The notes below the pieces were generated by a model, which did not search any database, was not told where the DNA came from, and saw nothing but the letters and a program-made list of their open reading frames with translations. The translations under genes and the position numbers were made by a program. Source: Streptomyces sp. NBC_01460 (GTDB lineage Bacteria; Actinomycetota; Actinomycetes; Streptomycetales; Streptomycetaceae). Taken from it: a DNA stretch of 64,000 nucleotides. This document shows positions 38,126-46,872 of this stretch, one piece after another. The number at the start of each line of letters is the position of its first letter. Position 1 is the first letter of the stretch. The stretch spans positions 3,410,001 through 3,474,000 of the forward strand of contig NZ_CP109473.1 in NCBI RefSeq assembly GCF_036227405.1, given 5' to 3'.

Positions 38126-39298
38126 TCACACGGCCCTCTTCCCGCCCCGCCACACCTCTGCGACCAGCGGGACACCAGGCCGGTAGGCGAGGTGGACGTG
38201 GCTCGGCGCGTCCAGGACCACGAGATCGGCGCGGGCGCCGGGAGTGATGCGGCCGATGTCGGTGCGGCGCAGTGCGGCGGCGCCGCCGGCGGTGGCGGAC
38301 CAGACCGCCTCATCGGGGGTCATGCCCATGTCCCGTACGGCGAGGGCGACGCAGAAGGGCATCGACGAGGTGAACGAGGAACCCGGGTTGCAGTCCGTGG
38401 ACAGCGCCACGGTGGCGCCCGCGCCGAGGATGCGGCGGGCGTCGGGCCAGGCCGCCCGGGTGGAGAACTCGGCGCCGGGGAGCAGGGTGGCGACGGTGTC
38501 GCCCTGGCCGAGTGCGTCGAGGTCGGCGTCGTCGAGGTGGGTGCAGTGGTCGGCGGACGCGGCACCCAGCTCGACGGCGAGGCGGACGCCGGGGCCGTGA
38601 CCGAGCTGGTTGGCGTGGACGCGGGGGTGCAGTCCCCTGGCCGCCCCCGCCGTGAGGATCGTGCGCGCCTGGTCCTCGTCGAAGGCACCGCGCTCGCAGA
38701 AGACGTCGATCCAGCGGGCGTACGGGGCGCAGGCGTCCAGCATCGGCCCGGTGACGAGGTCCACGTAACCGGCGGGGTCGTCGGCGAAGTCGGGCGACAC
38801 GATGTGGGCGCCGAGGAAGGTGACCTCGTCCGTGTGACGGGCGGCGATGCGCAGGGACCGTGCCTCGTCCTCGACGGTCAGGCCGTAGCCGGACTTGGTC
38901 TCGAAGGTGGTGGTGCCCTGTCGCAGGGCCTCGGCCAGATAGCGCGCGACGTTGGCGGAGAGCTCGTCGTCGGAGGCGGCGCGGGTGGCGGCCACCGTGG
39001 TGCGGATACCGCCCGCGGAGTAGGCGCGGCCGGACATGCGGGCGTTGAACTCGGCGGTGCGGTCCCCCGCGAACACGAGGTGCGAGTGGGAGTCGACGAA
39101 GCCGGGGATCACCGCCCGGCCGCCCACGTCGACGGCGGTGTCGGCGGCGGGTGCCGCGCCGGACCCACCGGTCCAGACGACGCGGTCGCCGTCGATGACG
39201 ACGGCCGCGTCGCGGATCAGGCCCAGGGGGGTGCCGTCGCCGAGGGAGGGGTCGTTGGTGACCAGGTTCGCGATGTGGGTGAGGGCGGTCGTCGTCAT
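38126..39298 (-). CDS. hutI: Imidazolonepropionase
   Basis: 390 residues from ATG 39298 ([13 protein letters not shown]). Amidohydrolase-superfamily metal motif [14 protein letters not shown], substrate-region [32 protein letters not shown] and [15 protein letters not shown]. It opens the ring of 4-imidazolone-5-propionate to N-formimino-L-glutamate, the third step of histidine breakdown. Last gene of the hut operon; the next reaction is carried out by the product of the gene upstream. Confidence 0.96.
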   Translation of the reverse strand: MTTTALTHIANLVTNDPSLGDGTPLGLIRDAAVVIDGDRVVWTGGSGAAPAADTAVDVGGRAVIPGFVDSHSHLVFAGDRTAEFNARMSGRAYSAGGIRTTVAATRAASDDELSANVARYLAEALRQGTTTFETKSGYGLTVEDEARSLRIAARHTDEVTFLGAHIVSPDFADDPAGYVDLVTGPMLDACAPYARWIDVFCERGAFDEDQARTILTAGAARGLHPRVHANQLGHGPGVRLAVELGAASADHCTHLDDADLDALGQGDTVATLLPGAEFSTRAAWPDARRILGAGATVALSTDCNPGSSFTSSMPFCVALAVRDMGMTPDEAVWSATAGGAAALRRTDIGRITPGARADLVVLDAPSHVHLAYRPGVPLVAEVWRGGKRAV

Positions 39299-39334
39299 CC
39301 GCGTACAGCTTTCGTCGGGTCGGCCCGGCCGGTC

Positions 39335-39372
39335 GGCCGGGGGTGCGGCCGGGTGCCGGCCGGGGGTGCGGC
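39335..39372. repeat. Short direct repeat between hutF and hutI
   Basis: A 15-bp GC-rich word beginning GGCCGGGGGTGCGGC occurs at 39335-39349 and 39358-39372 (23-bp period), within the 83-bp gap between the two coding regions. Confidence 0.75.
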
Positions 39373-39381
39373 TCCGGGTGG

Positions 39382-40752
39382 TCAGCCGTGCAGGGCGGCG
39401 ACGGCCGAGGCGAGCGCTCCGGGTACGTCCTCGATCCGGGTGTGCCGGCCGTCCTTGACGATGTGCCGCCCCGCCACCACGGTGTGCCGCACATCGGCGG
39501 CGGTGGCGGCGAACACGGCGGCCTCGGCGGCCAGCCGGGGCACCGGCCCCGCCGTTCTGACGGAGTCCAGGGCCACGGTCGTGAGATCGGCGGGCGCGCC
39601 CGGTTCGAGCGTGCCCGCGTCCGGGCGGCCGAGCGCGGCGTGCCCGTCGGCGGAGGCGGCCCTCAGCAGGGCGGCCGCCGTCCAGTGCCCCCGCACATGG
39701 GTGCGCAGGCGTTCGTTCAGCTCCATCGCCCGGGCCTCCTCGAAGAGGTCGATCACGGCGTGGCTGTCGCTGCCCAGCGAGAGGGGGGAGCCCGCGCGCT
39801 GGAGGGCGGTGGCGGGGCCGATGCCGTCCGCGAGGTCGCGTTCGGTGGTGGGGCACATGCAGGTGCCCGTCCGGGAGGTACCCAGCAGCTCGATGTCCTC
39901 GGCGGTGAGGTGGGTGTTGTGGATGCCGGTGGTGTGGGGTCCGAGGACCCCGTGGTCGGCGAGGAGCCGTGCGGGGGTGCGGCCGTGGGCGGCGAGGCAG
40001 GCGTCGTTCTCCGCGGTCTGCTCGGAGAGGTGGACGTGCAGCGGGGCCGACCGCTCCCGGGCCCACTCGGCGACGGTGGACAACTGCCCCTCGGGCACGG
40101 CCCGTACGGAGTGGATCGCGGCTCCGATCACCACCAGGTCGTCGTCGCCCTTGAGGAGGGAGGCACGCTCGGCCCAGGCGTCGGCGGTGGTGTCGGAGAA
40201 GCGCAGCTGGTGCCGGCTCGGCTTCTCGCCGAATCCGGCGGCGAGGTAGGCGGTGTCGAGCAGGGTGATGCGGATGCCCGCCTCGGCGGCCGCCGCGATG
40301 AGCGCCTCGCCCATGGCGTTCGGGTCGTCGTAGGGCGTGCCGCCGGGCGCGTGGTGCAGGTAGTGGAACTCGCCCACGGCGGTGATCCCGGCCAGCGCCA
40401 TCTCGGCGTACGTGGCACGGGCCAGGTCGAAGTAGGTGTCGGGCGTGAGCCTGGCGGCCGTCCGGTACATCGTCTCGCGCCAGGTCCAGAAGGTGCCGGA
40501 GCCCACCTGGACGGTGGAGCGCAGAGCGCGGTGGAAGGCGTGCGAGTGGGTGTTGGCCAGCCCCGGGACGGTCAGACCGTCCAGCACGGTGGCACCGGGT
40601 GGCGGTGTGGCGATGCCCGTCCGGACACCGGCGATGCGCCCTCCGGCCACCTCCAGGACGACGCCCGGCTCGACATGGGTGCCGAGCCAGGCGTGCGACA
40701 TCCAGTACGTCGTGGTGACCGGTGTGCCCGTCGGTTGCGTAGTCAGCTGCAC
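39382..40752 (-). CDS. hutF: Formimidoylglutamate deiminase
   Basis: 456 residues. GTG 40752 is taken as start because no closer start precedes the conserved [11 protein letters not shown]. Amidohydrolase motifs: [35 protein letters not shown] and SLGSDSHAV. It deaminates N-formimino-L-glutamate to N-formyl-L-glutamate and ammonia. The start overlaps the end of the M20 gene by 10 bases, so they are translationally coupled. This places the organism on the five-step histidine route through formylglutamate. Confidence 0.93.
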   Translation of the reverse strand: MQLTTQPTGTPVTTTYWMSHAWLGTHVEPGVVLEVAGGRIAGVRTGIATPPPGATVLDGLTVPGLANTHSHAFHRALRSTVQVGSGTFWTWRETMYRTAARLTPDTYFDLARATYAEMALAGITAVGEFHYLHHAPGGTPYDDPNAMGEALIAAAAEAGIRITLLDTAYLAAGFGEKPSRHQLRFSDTTADAWAERASLLKGDDDLVVIGAAIHSVRAVPEGQLSTVAEWARERSAPLHVHLSEQTAENDACLAAHGRTPARLLADHGVLGPHTTGIHNTHLTAEDIELLGTSRTGTCMCPTTERDLADGIGPATALQRAGSPLSLGSDSHAVIDLFEEARAMELNERLRTHVRGHWTAAALLRAASADGHAALGRPDAGTLEPGAPADLTTVALDSVRTAGPVPRLAAEAAVFAATAADVRHTVVAGRHIVKDGRHTRIEDVPGALASAVAALHG

Positions 40753-41987
40753 GCGAGACCTTCCAGTACGTCGGCGAGTGCTTTCACCCCGGCCACGCAG
40801 TCGTCCTCCGAGGCGTGTTCGGCGGGCGAGTGCGAGATCCCGGTGGGGTTCCGTACGAACAGCATGGCGGTCGGCACGGAAGCGGACAAAATACCCGCGT
40901 CGTGTCCCGCCCCCGTACCGAGCACGGGCACGGGGCGCCCTCCGCCCCCGGTGCTCTCCGCCTGCCGCTTCTCCAGCACCCGGCGCATCTCGTCCCGCAG
41001 GGCGTGCTGGAAGTCCACCACGGGCGTGAACGACTCGCGTACGACGTCGAGTTCGATGCCGGCCCGCTCGGCGTGCTCCCGCGCGGCCCGCTCCACCCCG
41101 CTGACGACGGCGTCGAGCGTGTCCTGGTCGGCGGCCCGTGAGTCGAGCCATCCCCTGACCAGGGAGGGGATCGCGTTGACCCCGTTCGGTTCGACGGCGA
41201 TCTTGCCGAAGGTCGCCAGGCCGCCGGCGAGCTCCGCCTCGCGGCGCGCCGCGAGCACGGTCTCCGCGTACGTGAGCATCGGGTCGCGCCGGTCGGCGAG
41301 GCGTGTGGTGCCGGCGTGGTTGGCCTCGCCCCGGAAGTCGAACCGCCAGCGGCCGTGCGGCCAGATGGCGGAGGCGACCCCGACCGGGTCCCCGGTCAGG
41401 TCGAGGGCGCGCCCCTGCTCCACATGGAGCTCGACGAACGCGCCGATCCGGGCGAGGCGTTCGGGGTCGGGCCCGATGGCGTCGGGGTCGTAGCCGGCGG
41501 CCTCCATGGCCCGCGGCAGCGGGACGCCGTCCCCGTCGCGCAGCCGGTGCGCGTCCTCGACGCTCAGCTGTCCTGCCGCCAGCCGGGAGCCGACGCAGGC
41601 GAGGCCGAAGCGCGCGCCCTCCTCGTCGCCGAAGTTGGTGACGGCGAAGGGCTTGGTGAACACCGCTCCCCTGCGGCGGAGTTCGTCCAGGGCGGCGAAG
41701 GAGGACACCACTCCGAGCGGACCGTCGAAGGCGCCGCCGTCGGGCACGGAGTCGAGGTGGGACCCGGTGACCACGGCGTCGCCGGCGAGCGGATCGCCGA
41801 GCCAGGCCCACTGGTTGCCGTTGCGGTCGGTCTCCGTGACGAGGCCGCGCGCCTCGGCCTGCGCCCGGAACCACAGCCGGCAGTCGGCGTCCGCCCCGGT
41901 CCAGGCGTAGCGGCGGTAGCCGCCGGAGGCGTCGCTGCGGCCGATGGGCAGCAGCGAGCGCCACATGGCGTGGAAGGTGTCGCTCAC
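40743..41987 (-). CDS. M20 amidohydrolase (allantoate/N-carbamoyl amino acid hydrolase family) in hut operon
   Basis: 414 residues. Metal ligands of the AllC/HyuC branch of M20: [53 protein letters not shown] and C-terminal GAGHDAGIL. Members hydrolyse N-carbamoyl or related N-acyl amino acids in the cytoplasm. Sitting between hutU and hutF with overlapping codons on both sides (four bases with hutU, ten with hutF), it is a candidate for the N-formylglutamate deformylase step. General annotation would call it allantoate amidohydrolase; the hut assignment is inference from position. Confidence 0.85.
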   Translation of the reverse strand: MSDTFHAMWRSLLPIGRSDASGGYRRYAWTGADADCRLWFRAQAEARGLVTETDRNGNQWAWLGDPLAGDAVVTGSHLDSVPDGGAFDGPLGVVSSFAALDELRRRGAVFTKPFAVTNFGDEEGARFGLACVGSRLAAGQLSVEDAHRLRDGDGVPLPRAMEAAGYDPDAIGPDPERLARIGAFVELHVEQGRALDLTGDPVGVASAIWPHGRWRFDFRGEANHAGTTRLADRRDPMLTYAETVLAARREAELAGGLATFGKIAVEPNGVNAIPSLVRGWLDSRAADQDTLDAVVSGVERAAREHAERAGIELDVVRESFTPVVDFQHALRDEMRRVLEKRQAESTGGGGRPVPVLGTGAGHDAGILSASVPTAMLFVRNPTGISHSPAEHASEDDCVAGVKALADVLEGLACS

Positions 41988-43648
41988 GCGGTGTCCCCCT
42001 CCCGCATCGGGATGCGCACGCCGCGCTCGTCCGCCACCGACTCCGCGATGTCGTAGCCGGCGTCCACGTGCCGGATCACGCCCATCCCGGGGTCGTTGGT
42101 GAGGACGCGGCGGATCTTCTCGCCGGCCAGCTTCGTGCCGTCGGCGACCGAGACCTGGCCGGCGTGGAGGGAGCGGCCCATGCCGACGCCGCCGCCGTGG
42201 TGGATGGAGACCCAGGAGGCGCCCGAGGCGACGTTCACCATGGCGTTCAGGAGCGGCCAGTCGGCGATCGCGTCGGAGCCGTCGAGCATGGCCTCCGTCT
42301 CACGGTAGGGGGAGGCCACCGAACCGCAGTCCAGGTGGTCGCGGCCGATCGCGAGCGGGGCGGCGAGGGTGCCGTTGCCGACCATGTCGTTGAACATGTC
42401 GCCCGCCTTGTCGCGTTCGCCCTGGCCGAGCCAGCAGATCCGGGCCGGCAGCCCCTGGAAGTGGACGCGCTCGCCGGCCATCCTGATCCAGCGGTGCAGC
42501 GACTCGTTCTCCGGGAAGAGGTCGAGCAGCGCCTTGTCCGTCTTGTGGATGTCCGACGCCTCGCCCGACAGGGCCGCCCACCGGAAGGGGCCCTTGCCCT
42601 CGCAGAAGAGGGGCCGGATGTACGCGGGCACGAAGCCGGGGAAGTCGAACGCCCGGGCGTACCCGGCGAGCTGGGCCTCGCCCCGGATCGAGTTGCCGTA
42701 GTCGAAGACCTCGGCCCCCGCGTCCATGAAGCCGACCATGGCCTCGACGTGGGCGGCCATCGACTCCCGGGCGCGCAGGGTGAAGTCGGCGGGCTTCTCG
42801 GCGGCGTACGAGGCCATGTCGTCGAAGTCGACGCCGACGGGCAGGTAGGCGAGCGGGTCGTGTGCGCTGGTCTGGTCGGTGACGATGTCCACCGGAGCGC
42901 CCTCGGCCAGCATCCGGGGCAGCAGCTCCGCCGCGTTGCCGAGCAGGCCGATGGAGAGCGGGCGCCGCGCGTCGCGGGCCTCGACGGCCAGCTGGAGGGC
43001 GTGTTCGAGCGAGTCGGCCCGTACGTCCAGGAAGCGGTGCTCGATGCGGCGCTCGATGGCGCGCGGGTCGACGTCGACACAGATCGCGACACCGTCGTTC
43101 ATCGTGACGGCCAGGGGCTGGGCCCCGCCCATGCCGCCGAGTCCGGCCGTCAGCGTGATCGTCCCGGCGAGCGTCCCGCCGAACCGCTTGGCGGCGACGG
43201 CGGCGAAGGTCTCGTACGTGCCCTGGAGGATGCCCTGCGTCCCGATGTAGATCCAGGAACCGGCGGTCATCTGGCCGTACATGGTGAGCCCGAGGGCCTC
43301 CAGCCGGCGGAACTCCTCCCAGTTGGCCCAGTCGCCCACCAGGTTGGAGTTGGCGATGAGGACCCGGGGCGCCCATTCGTGGGTCTGCATGACGCCGACC
43401 GGCCGCCCGGACTGGACGAGCATCGTCTCGTCCTGCTTGAGCGTCCGCAGCGTACGGACCATGGCGTCGAAGGACCGCCAGTCGCGGGCCGCCTTGCCGG
43501 TGCCGCCGTACACGACGAGCTTGTCCGGGTGTTCGGCGACCTCGGGGTCGAGGTTGTTCTGCAGCATGCGCAGAGCGGCTTCCTGCTGCCATCCCAGGGC
43601 GCTCAGTTCCGTACCGCGCGGTGCCCGTACGGGGCGGGGTCCTGACAT
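41984..43648 (-). CDS. hutU: Urocanate hydratase
   Basis: 554 residues, full length. NAD+-binding [16 protein letters not shown], substrate-region [39 protein letters not shown] and [13 protein letters not shown] are family hallmarks. It converts urocanate to 4-imidazolone-5-propionate. First gene of the operon, preceded by GAGGAGG seven bases before the ATG and by a strong predicted promoter. Histidine ammonia-lyase (hutH) is not in the window, as expected in streptomycetes, where it is unlinked. Confidence 0.97.
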   Translation of the reverse strand: MSGPRPVRAPRGTELSALGWQQEAALRMLQNNLDPEVAEHPDKLVVYGGTGKAARDWRSFDAMVRTLRTLKQDETMLVQSGRPVGVMQTHEWAPRVLIANSNLVGDWANWEEFRRLEALGLTMYGQMTAGSWIYIGTQGILQGTYETFAAVAAKRFGGTLAGTITLTAGLGGMGGAQPLAVTMNDGVAICVDVDPRAIERRIEHRFLDVRADSLEHALQLAVEARDARRPLSIGLLGNAAELLPRMLAEGAPVDIVTDQTSAHDPLAYLPVGVDFDDMASYAAEKPADFTLRARESMAAHVEAMVGFMDAGAEVFDYGNSIRGEAQLAGYARAFDFPGFVPAYIRPLFCEGKGPFRWAALSGEASDIHKTDKALLDLFPENESLHRWIRMAGERVHFQGLPARICWLGQGERDKAGDMFNDMVGNGTLAAPLAIGRDHLDCGSVASPYRETEAMLDGSDAIADWPLLNAMVNVASGASWVSIHHGGGVGMGRSLHAGQVSVADGTKLAGEKIRRVLTNDPGMGVIRHVDAGYDIAESVADERGVRIPMREGDTA

Positions 43649-43666
43649 GGCGGTGCCTCCTCGCGA

Positions 43667-43687
43667 ATGTGATTCTTCTATTCACAT
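43667..43687. promoter_or_regulatory. Inverted repeat at the hutU transcription start (possible operator)
   Basis: ATGTGA (43667-43672) and its exact complement TCACAT (43682-43687), 9 bases apart, overlap the predicted -10 and start point of hutU. Position and symmetry suit a repressor operator. Confidence 0.5.
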
Positions 43688-43714
43688 CCTGACTTCCTGA
43701 ATACTCCTAGTCAA
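43686..43714 (-). promoter_or_regulatory. Predicted hutU operon promoter
   Basis: On the minus strand TTGACT (43714-43709), 17-base spacer, CAGGAT (43691-43686). Start expected near 43679, giving a 30-base leader with GAGGAGG. Confidence 0.6.
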
Positions 43715-43995
43715 CAGACGGGGCCCACATCCCCTCGGGGCAAGCCCCGGGACAGGCTTCACGCCATGTGACCGGAGATCCCGAAGGGGTCGGAAATCGG
43801 ACAGCTGCGATCCGTATCGGCCATGGTTGCGACAGCCTGACGGACACATTCCGACAGCCCTCCACCCGCTCACCTGGGGCCCTTTACACGGCCCCGCGCA
43901 TGTACCTGTGGAAAATGCCAGAACTCCCACCAGCCACGCACACGTTGCGTAGCCTCTCCATTACATCCGCACACCACGTCGGGAGGGAGTTCGCG

Positions 43996-44391
43996 TTGCC
44001 CGGAATCGACGAGTGCCTGATCGAGGTCATGAGGCTGCCCGGTGCACGGGGCGCCGCGGTGGTCGACTGGACCAGTGGTCTGGCCCTCGGCACCATCGGC
44101 GAGTCACCCAACGGCGACCACGAGGCCACGGCCGCCGAGACGGCGGAGGTGGCGAGAATGGCCGCCGAACAACCGGTCTTCGCGCGGACGGACGTGCCCG
44201 CGGGGCAGTCGGCCCCGGCCGTCGAGGACGTCATCGTCACCACGACACCCGGCTACCACATCCTCCGTTTCGTCGAGACGGCCTTCGACAGCAGCGTCTT
44301 CCTCCACCTCTGGCTGGACCGCGCGGAAGGCAATCTCGCCCTCGCCCGCATGCGGCTCGGCGAGATAGCACAGCGGCTGGTCCTGGCATGA
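43996..44391 (+). CDS. Roadblock/LC7 domain protein, copy 1
   Basis: 131 residues from a TTG at 43996, supported by GGGAGGGAG six bases ahead; in-frame alternatives further upstream lack such a site. A single Roadblock/LC7 (longin-like) domain: VMRLPGARGAAVVDWTSGLA, VIVTTTPGYHILRF and VFLHLWLDRAEGNLALARM. In Streptomyces such proteins (CvnB) sit in conservons with a kinase and a GTPase, modulating small GTPases such as MglA relatives. Here those partners are missing. The stop overlaps the next start (ATGA). Confidence 0.85.
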   Translation: MPGIDECLIEVMRLPGARGAAVVDWTSGLALGTIGESPNGDHEATAAETAEVARMAAEQPVFARTDVPAGQSAPAVEDVIVTTTPGYHILRFVETAFDSSVFLHLWLDRAEGNLALARMRLGEIAQRLVLA

Positions 44392-45194
44392 GCCCCACCG
44401 TCACCGACCGGCCCGACGTCCCCGAACGCTCCGCGCCCTCCCCGATGCTGCAGCGGCTCGCGGCGGAGCGCGCAACCGGCGCACTGATGCGCGACCGCGG
44501 GACCCTGTATCTCGCCGACGGCGAGGTCGTCCACGCCGAGAGCCCCGCGACGCCCGGGATCGACGTCCTGCTCACCACGGGCGGCGCCCTGCGCTCCGAG
44601 GGCTGGTGGGACGCGGTCGCCCAGGCGGGTGCCGGACAGCGGGTCGGGCGCTACCTCGTCGACAGCGGCCGGGTGCCCGGCGGAGCACTGGAGCTCTGCC
44701 ACCTGGGGGCGCTGTACGACGCGGCCTTCTTCGCCCTGGCCCCCACGAACACCCCCGCCCGCTTCCGCTACGGCGTCTCCCACTGGATCGGTCCCGTCCG
44801 GCCCGTGCCCGTGCACGCCGTGCAGCGCGAGACGCTCAGGCGCCGGGAACTCCTGGACAGGATCTGGCCGGACGCGCTGACCGACAGCGCCCCGCTCACC
44901 CCCTCGCCCCACCCGGTCGACGCCCCGGTCCCTCCACGCCAGCGTCGCGTCCTGGCCCTGGTGAACGGCGAGCGCACGGCCACGGACATCGCCCAGGCGC
45001 TGGGCCGCTCCGCCTTCCACATCCTGGTCGACCTGCGCCGGCTCGCCGCCGCCGGACTGGTGGAGGCGGTCCGCCCGGCCGCACCCGGGTCCGCACCGGT
45101 GTCCGGGCCCAGCCGCATCTCACTGCCCGAGGTCACGACCGACCCCGACGTCGCCCTGTTGCGCCGGCTCAGAGACGCATTGGAGGCCCTGTGA
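44388..45194 (+). CDS. DUF4388-like protein with C-terminal winged-helix region
   Basis: 268 residues from ATG 44388. The N-terminal part LQRLAAERATGALMRDRGTL and LYLADGEVVHAES matches the DUF4388/PatA N-terminal pattern found in bacterial signalling proteins. The region around residues 185-225 (RVLALVNGERTATDIAQALG, ILVDLRRLAAAGLVEAV) reads as a small winged helix. There is no kinase, receiver or GTPase domain. It is translationally coupled on both sides (ATGA, GTGA), so it is probably made in fixed ratio with Roadblock copies 1 and 2 and may form a complex with them. Function unknown. Confidence 0.75.
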   Translation: MSPTVTDRPDVPERSAPSPMLQRLAAERATGALMRDRGTLYLADGEVVHAESPATPGIDVLLTTGGALRSEGWWDAVAQAGAGQRVGRYLVDSGRVPGGALELCHLGALYDAAFFALAPTNTPARFRYGVSHWIGPVRPVPVHAVQRETLRRRELLDRIWPDALTDSAPLTPSPHPVDAPVPPRQRRVLALVNGERTATDIAQALGRSAFHILVDLRRLAAAGLVEAVRPAAPGSAPVSGPSRISLPEVTTDPDVALLRRLRDALEAL

Positions 45195-45700
45195 TTCGCG
45201 CGCTCAGACAGCGTGCCGGGAGGAGACAGCTGATGGTGCCCGAGGCCGAACTGAAGGATGTCCTCGACGAGCTCCAGCGGTTACGCGCCCGGGTCCCGCT
45301 CCTGACCGGCGCACTGGCCGCCAGCACCGACGGCCTGATCGTCGCCCAGGACACCCCCGGCATCGAGGCCGAGGGCGTCGCCGCGCTGACCGCCGCCGCG
45401 CTCGGCGTCTCGGTCCGGATGACCGACGCCACCGGCCGCGGCGGCTTCCGCGAGCTCCTGATCCGCGGCGAGAACGGCTACATCGCCACCTACGCGGCGG
45501 GGACCTCCGCCGTCCTGACCCTGCTGGCCGAGGACCGCATCAACGTCGGCCGGCTCCACCTCGAAGGCCGCCGCGCCGGTGCGCGCATCGGTGAGGTCGT
45601 CGACGCCGCACAGGACCGCGTGGACCGCCCGGTGCCGTCCCCGCGCCCGCCGCAGTCCAGGACGCTCCCCCGGCGCGGTACCGCGCCGGACTCCCCGTGA
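45191..45700 (+). CDS. Roadblock/LC7 domain protein, copy 2, containing a TTA codon
   Basis: 169 residues from GTG 45191, overlapping the previous stop by four bases. A short basic N-terminus (MIRALRQRAGRRQ) precedes a Roadblock domain (ELKDVLDELQRL, ALAASTDGLIVAQD, LLIRGENGYIATYA). The C-terminal 25 residues are Pro/Arg-rich. Leucine 31 is encoded by TTA (45281-45283), so translation should need the bldA tRNA. A second in-frame start (ATG 45233) would keep the TTA. This copy is the most divergent of the three. Confidence 0.85.
   Translation: MIRALRQRAGRRQLMVPEAELKDVLDELQRLRARVPLLTGALAASTDGLIVAQDTPGIEAEGVAALTAAALGVSVRMTDATGRGGFRELLIRGENGYIATYAAGTSAVLTLLAEDRINVGRLHLEGRRAGARIGEVVDAAQDRVDRPVPSPRPPQSRTLPRRGTAPDSP
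45281..45283 (+). other. TTA leucine codon (bldA-dependent)
   Basis: In-frame TTA in CTC CAG CGG TTA CGC. It is the only TTA codon I found by eye in a supported coding region of the window. Confidence 0.85.
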
Positions 45701-45780
45701 CACCCGCACCAGTCGCATCAGTCGCATCAGCCAGAAACCGGACCGGCCAACGGGCCGGCCAGGGAAAGGAAACGAGCACT

Positions 45781-46155
45781 ATGGCCAACAGCGAAACGGC
45801 ACTGAAGGACGCGATGGCGTCGATCGAGGGGGCCACCGGTGTCGCTCTCGTCGACTACACCAGCGGCATGGCCCTGGGCACCCTGGGCGGTGGCAAGGAC
45901 TTCAACCTCGACGTCGCCGCCGCCGGCAACACGGACGTCGTCCGCGCGAAGCTCCGGACCATGGAGCACCTGGGCATCAAGGACGAGATCGAGGACATCC
46001 TGATCACCCTCGGCACCCAGTACCACCTGATCCGCCTGCTCAAGGCCCGTGGGGGGAACGGCCTGTTCCTCTACCTCGTGCTGGACGGGTCACGGGCCAA
46101 CCTGGCGATGGCCCGCCACCAGCTGAAGAAGATCGAAGCGGAACTGGAGGTCTGA
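45781..46155 (+). CDS. Roadblock/LC7 domain protein, copy 3
   Basis: 124 residues, ATG 45781 with AAAGGA eleven bases upstream. MASIEGATGVALVDYTSGMA and ILITLGTQYHLIRLLKARGG followed by FLYLVLDGSRANLAMARHQL give a clear single Roadblock domain. It resembles copy 1 more than copy 2. An 80-bp gap follows copy 2, containing a short tandem repeat (AGTCGCATC twice near 45711-45728) and a GGCCGG/CCGGCC stem. The gap may be an internal promoter or processing site, so this copy could be made when the TTA in copy 2 is not read. Confidence 0.88.
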   Translation: MANSETALKDAMASIEGATGVALVDYTSGMALGTLGGGKDFNLDVAAAGNTDVVRAKLRTMEHLGIKDEIEDILITLGTQYHLIRLLKARGGNGLFLYLVLDGSRANLAMARHQLKKIEAELEV

Positions 46156-46165
46156 CCCGGCATCC

Positions 46166-46804
46166 TCACCGGCGGCGACGCCGCGCCCCACCGGGCGCGG
46201 CGTCCCCCGCCACCGGTCCGGTCGTGCGGTAGGCCCGCACCTGCTTGCCCGCGGGCCGTCCGCGCGACACCCAGTCGGTGCGCACCCAGTACAGGACGTC
46301 GTCCCGCCGCTCCCTGCGCCCGAACCGCGCGGCCTTCAGCCAGAGCCCGGCGCCCGCCCCGGCCAGCACCAGCCCGCCGGCACCCGGCAGTGCGTACGCG
46401 CTCGCGACCGCCACCAGGAACGCGGCCACCAGCCACCAGCGGTGGGCGCGCCGCCAGTTCCGTACGGTCACGTCCCGGTCCTGGAGGAAGTCGCTGCGCC
46501 CGGCCCGTGCGGCACCCCTCGCGAGCTCCGCGTAACGCCCCGTCCGCGTGGACGCCACGACGGCCAGGACCACCAGGAACAGTGCCGCTCCCGCCAGCAG
46601 GCCGATCCGCCGGCCGGTGAGCCCCGGGACGAACGCCCCGACGGCCGCCGCCAGCAGCCCCGGCCACCACAACGGCGCGGCCCCGGCCCGAACGATCACG
46701 GCCACCCTCGCCAACGACTGCGCTCCGCGCCCCACGTCCGCCTCCCTCTCCCACGGTTCCCTGTGGACCCTCTGGACCCTCTGGGCGCGGAGATTAATAG
46801 GCAC
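46166..46804 (-). CDS. Hypothetical membrane protein, four predicted helices
   Basis: 212 residues. Hydrophobic segments at about 45-65 (LWWPGLLAAAVGAFVPGL), 68-86, 122-138 and 140-158 suggest four membrane spans in two pairs, with basic cytoplasmic loops and an Arg-rich C-terminus. GTG 46804 is taken as the start; a later start near the first helix (about 46714) is equally possible. It converges on Roadblock copy 3 with 10 bp between the stops. Not assigned to a family. Confidence 0.6.
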   Translation of the reverse strand: MPINLRAQRVQRVHREPWEREADVGRGAQSLARVAVIVRAGAAPLWWPGLLAAAVGAFVPGLTGRRIGLLAGAALFLVVLAVVASTRTGRYAELARGAARAGRSDFLQDRDVTVRNWRRAHRWWLVAAFLVAVASAYALPGAGGLVLAGAGAGLWLKAARFGRRERRDDVLYWVRTDWVSRGRPAGKQVRAYRTTGPVAGDAAPGGARRRRR

Positions 46805-46872
46805 ACATGAGCGACGTCTGAGAATCGGCGGAGGCCGGACCGCCCCATCCCCCCGATGCCCCGGAACGCCGG

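Larger units (their letters stand above)
43649..43995. other. Divergent region between hutU and the Roadblock operon
   Basis: 347 bp. The left third carries the hutU promoter and operator. The rest (43720-43980) should hold the plus-strand promoter for the Roadblock genes; open reading there lacks a convincing start or codon bias. GGGAGGGAG at 43981-43989 is the ribosome-binding site of the first Roadblock gene. Confidence 0.5.

Noticed and set aside
38126..40066. A single 646-residue minus-strand protein spanning hutI and upstream DNA
   Set aside because: The frame is merely open upstream of hutI through antisense-like sequence of hutF. HutI motifs begin at the ATG at 39298 and the normal length is about 390-400.
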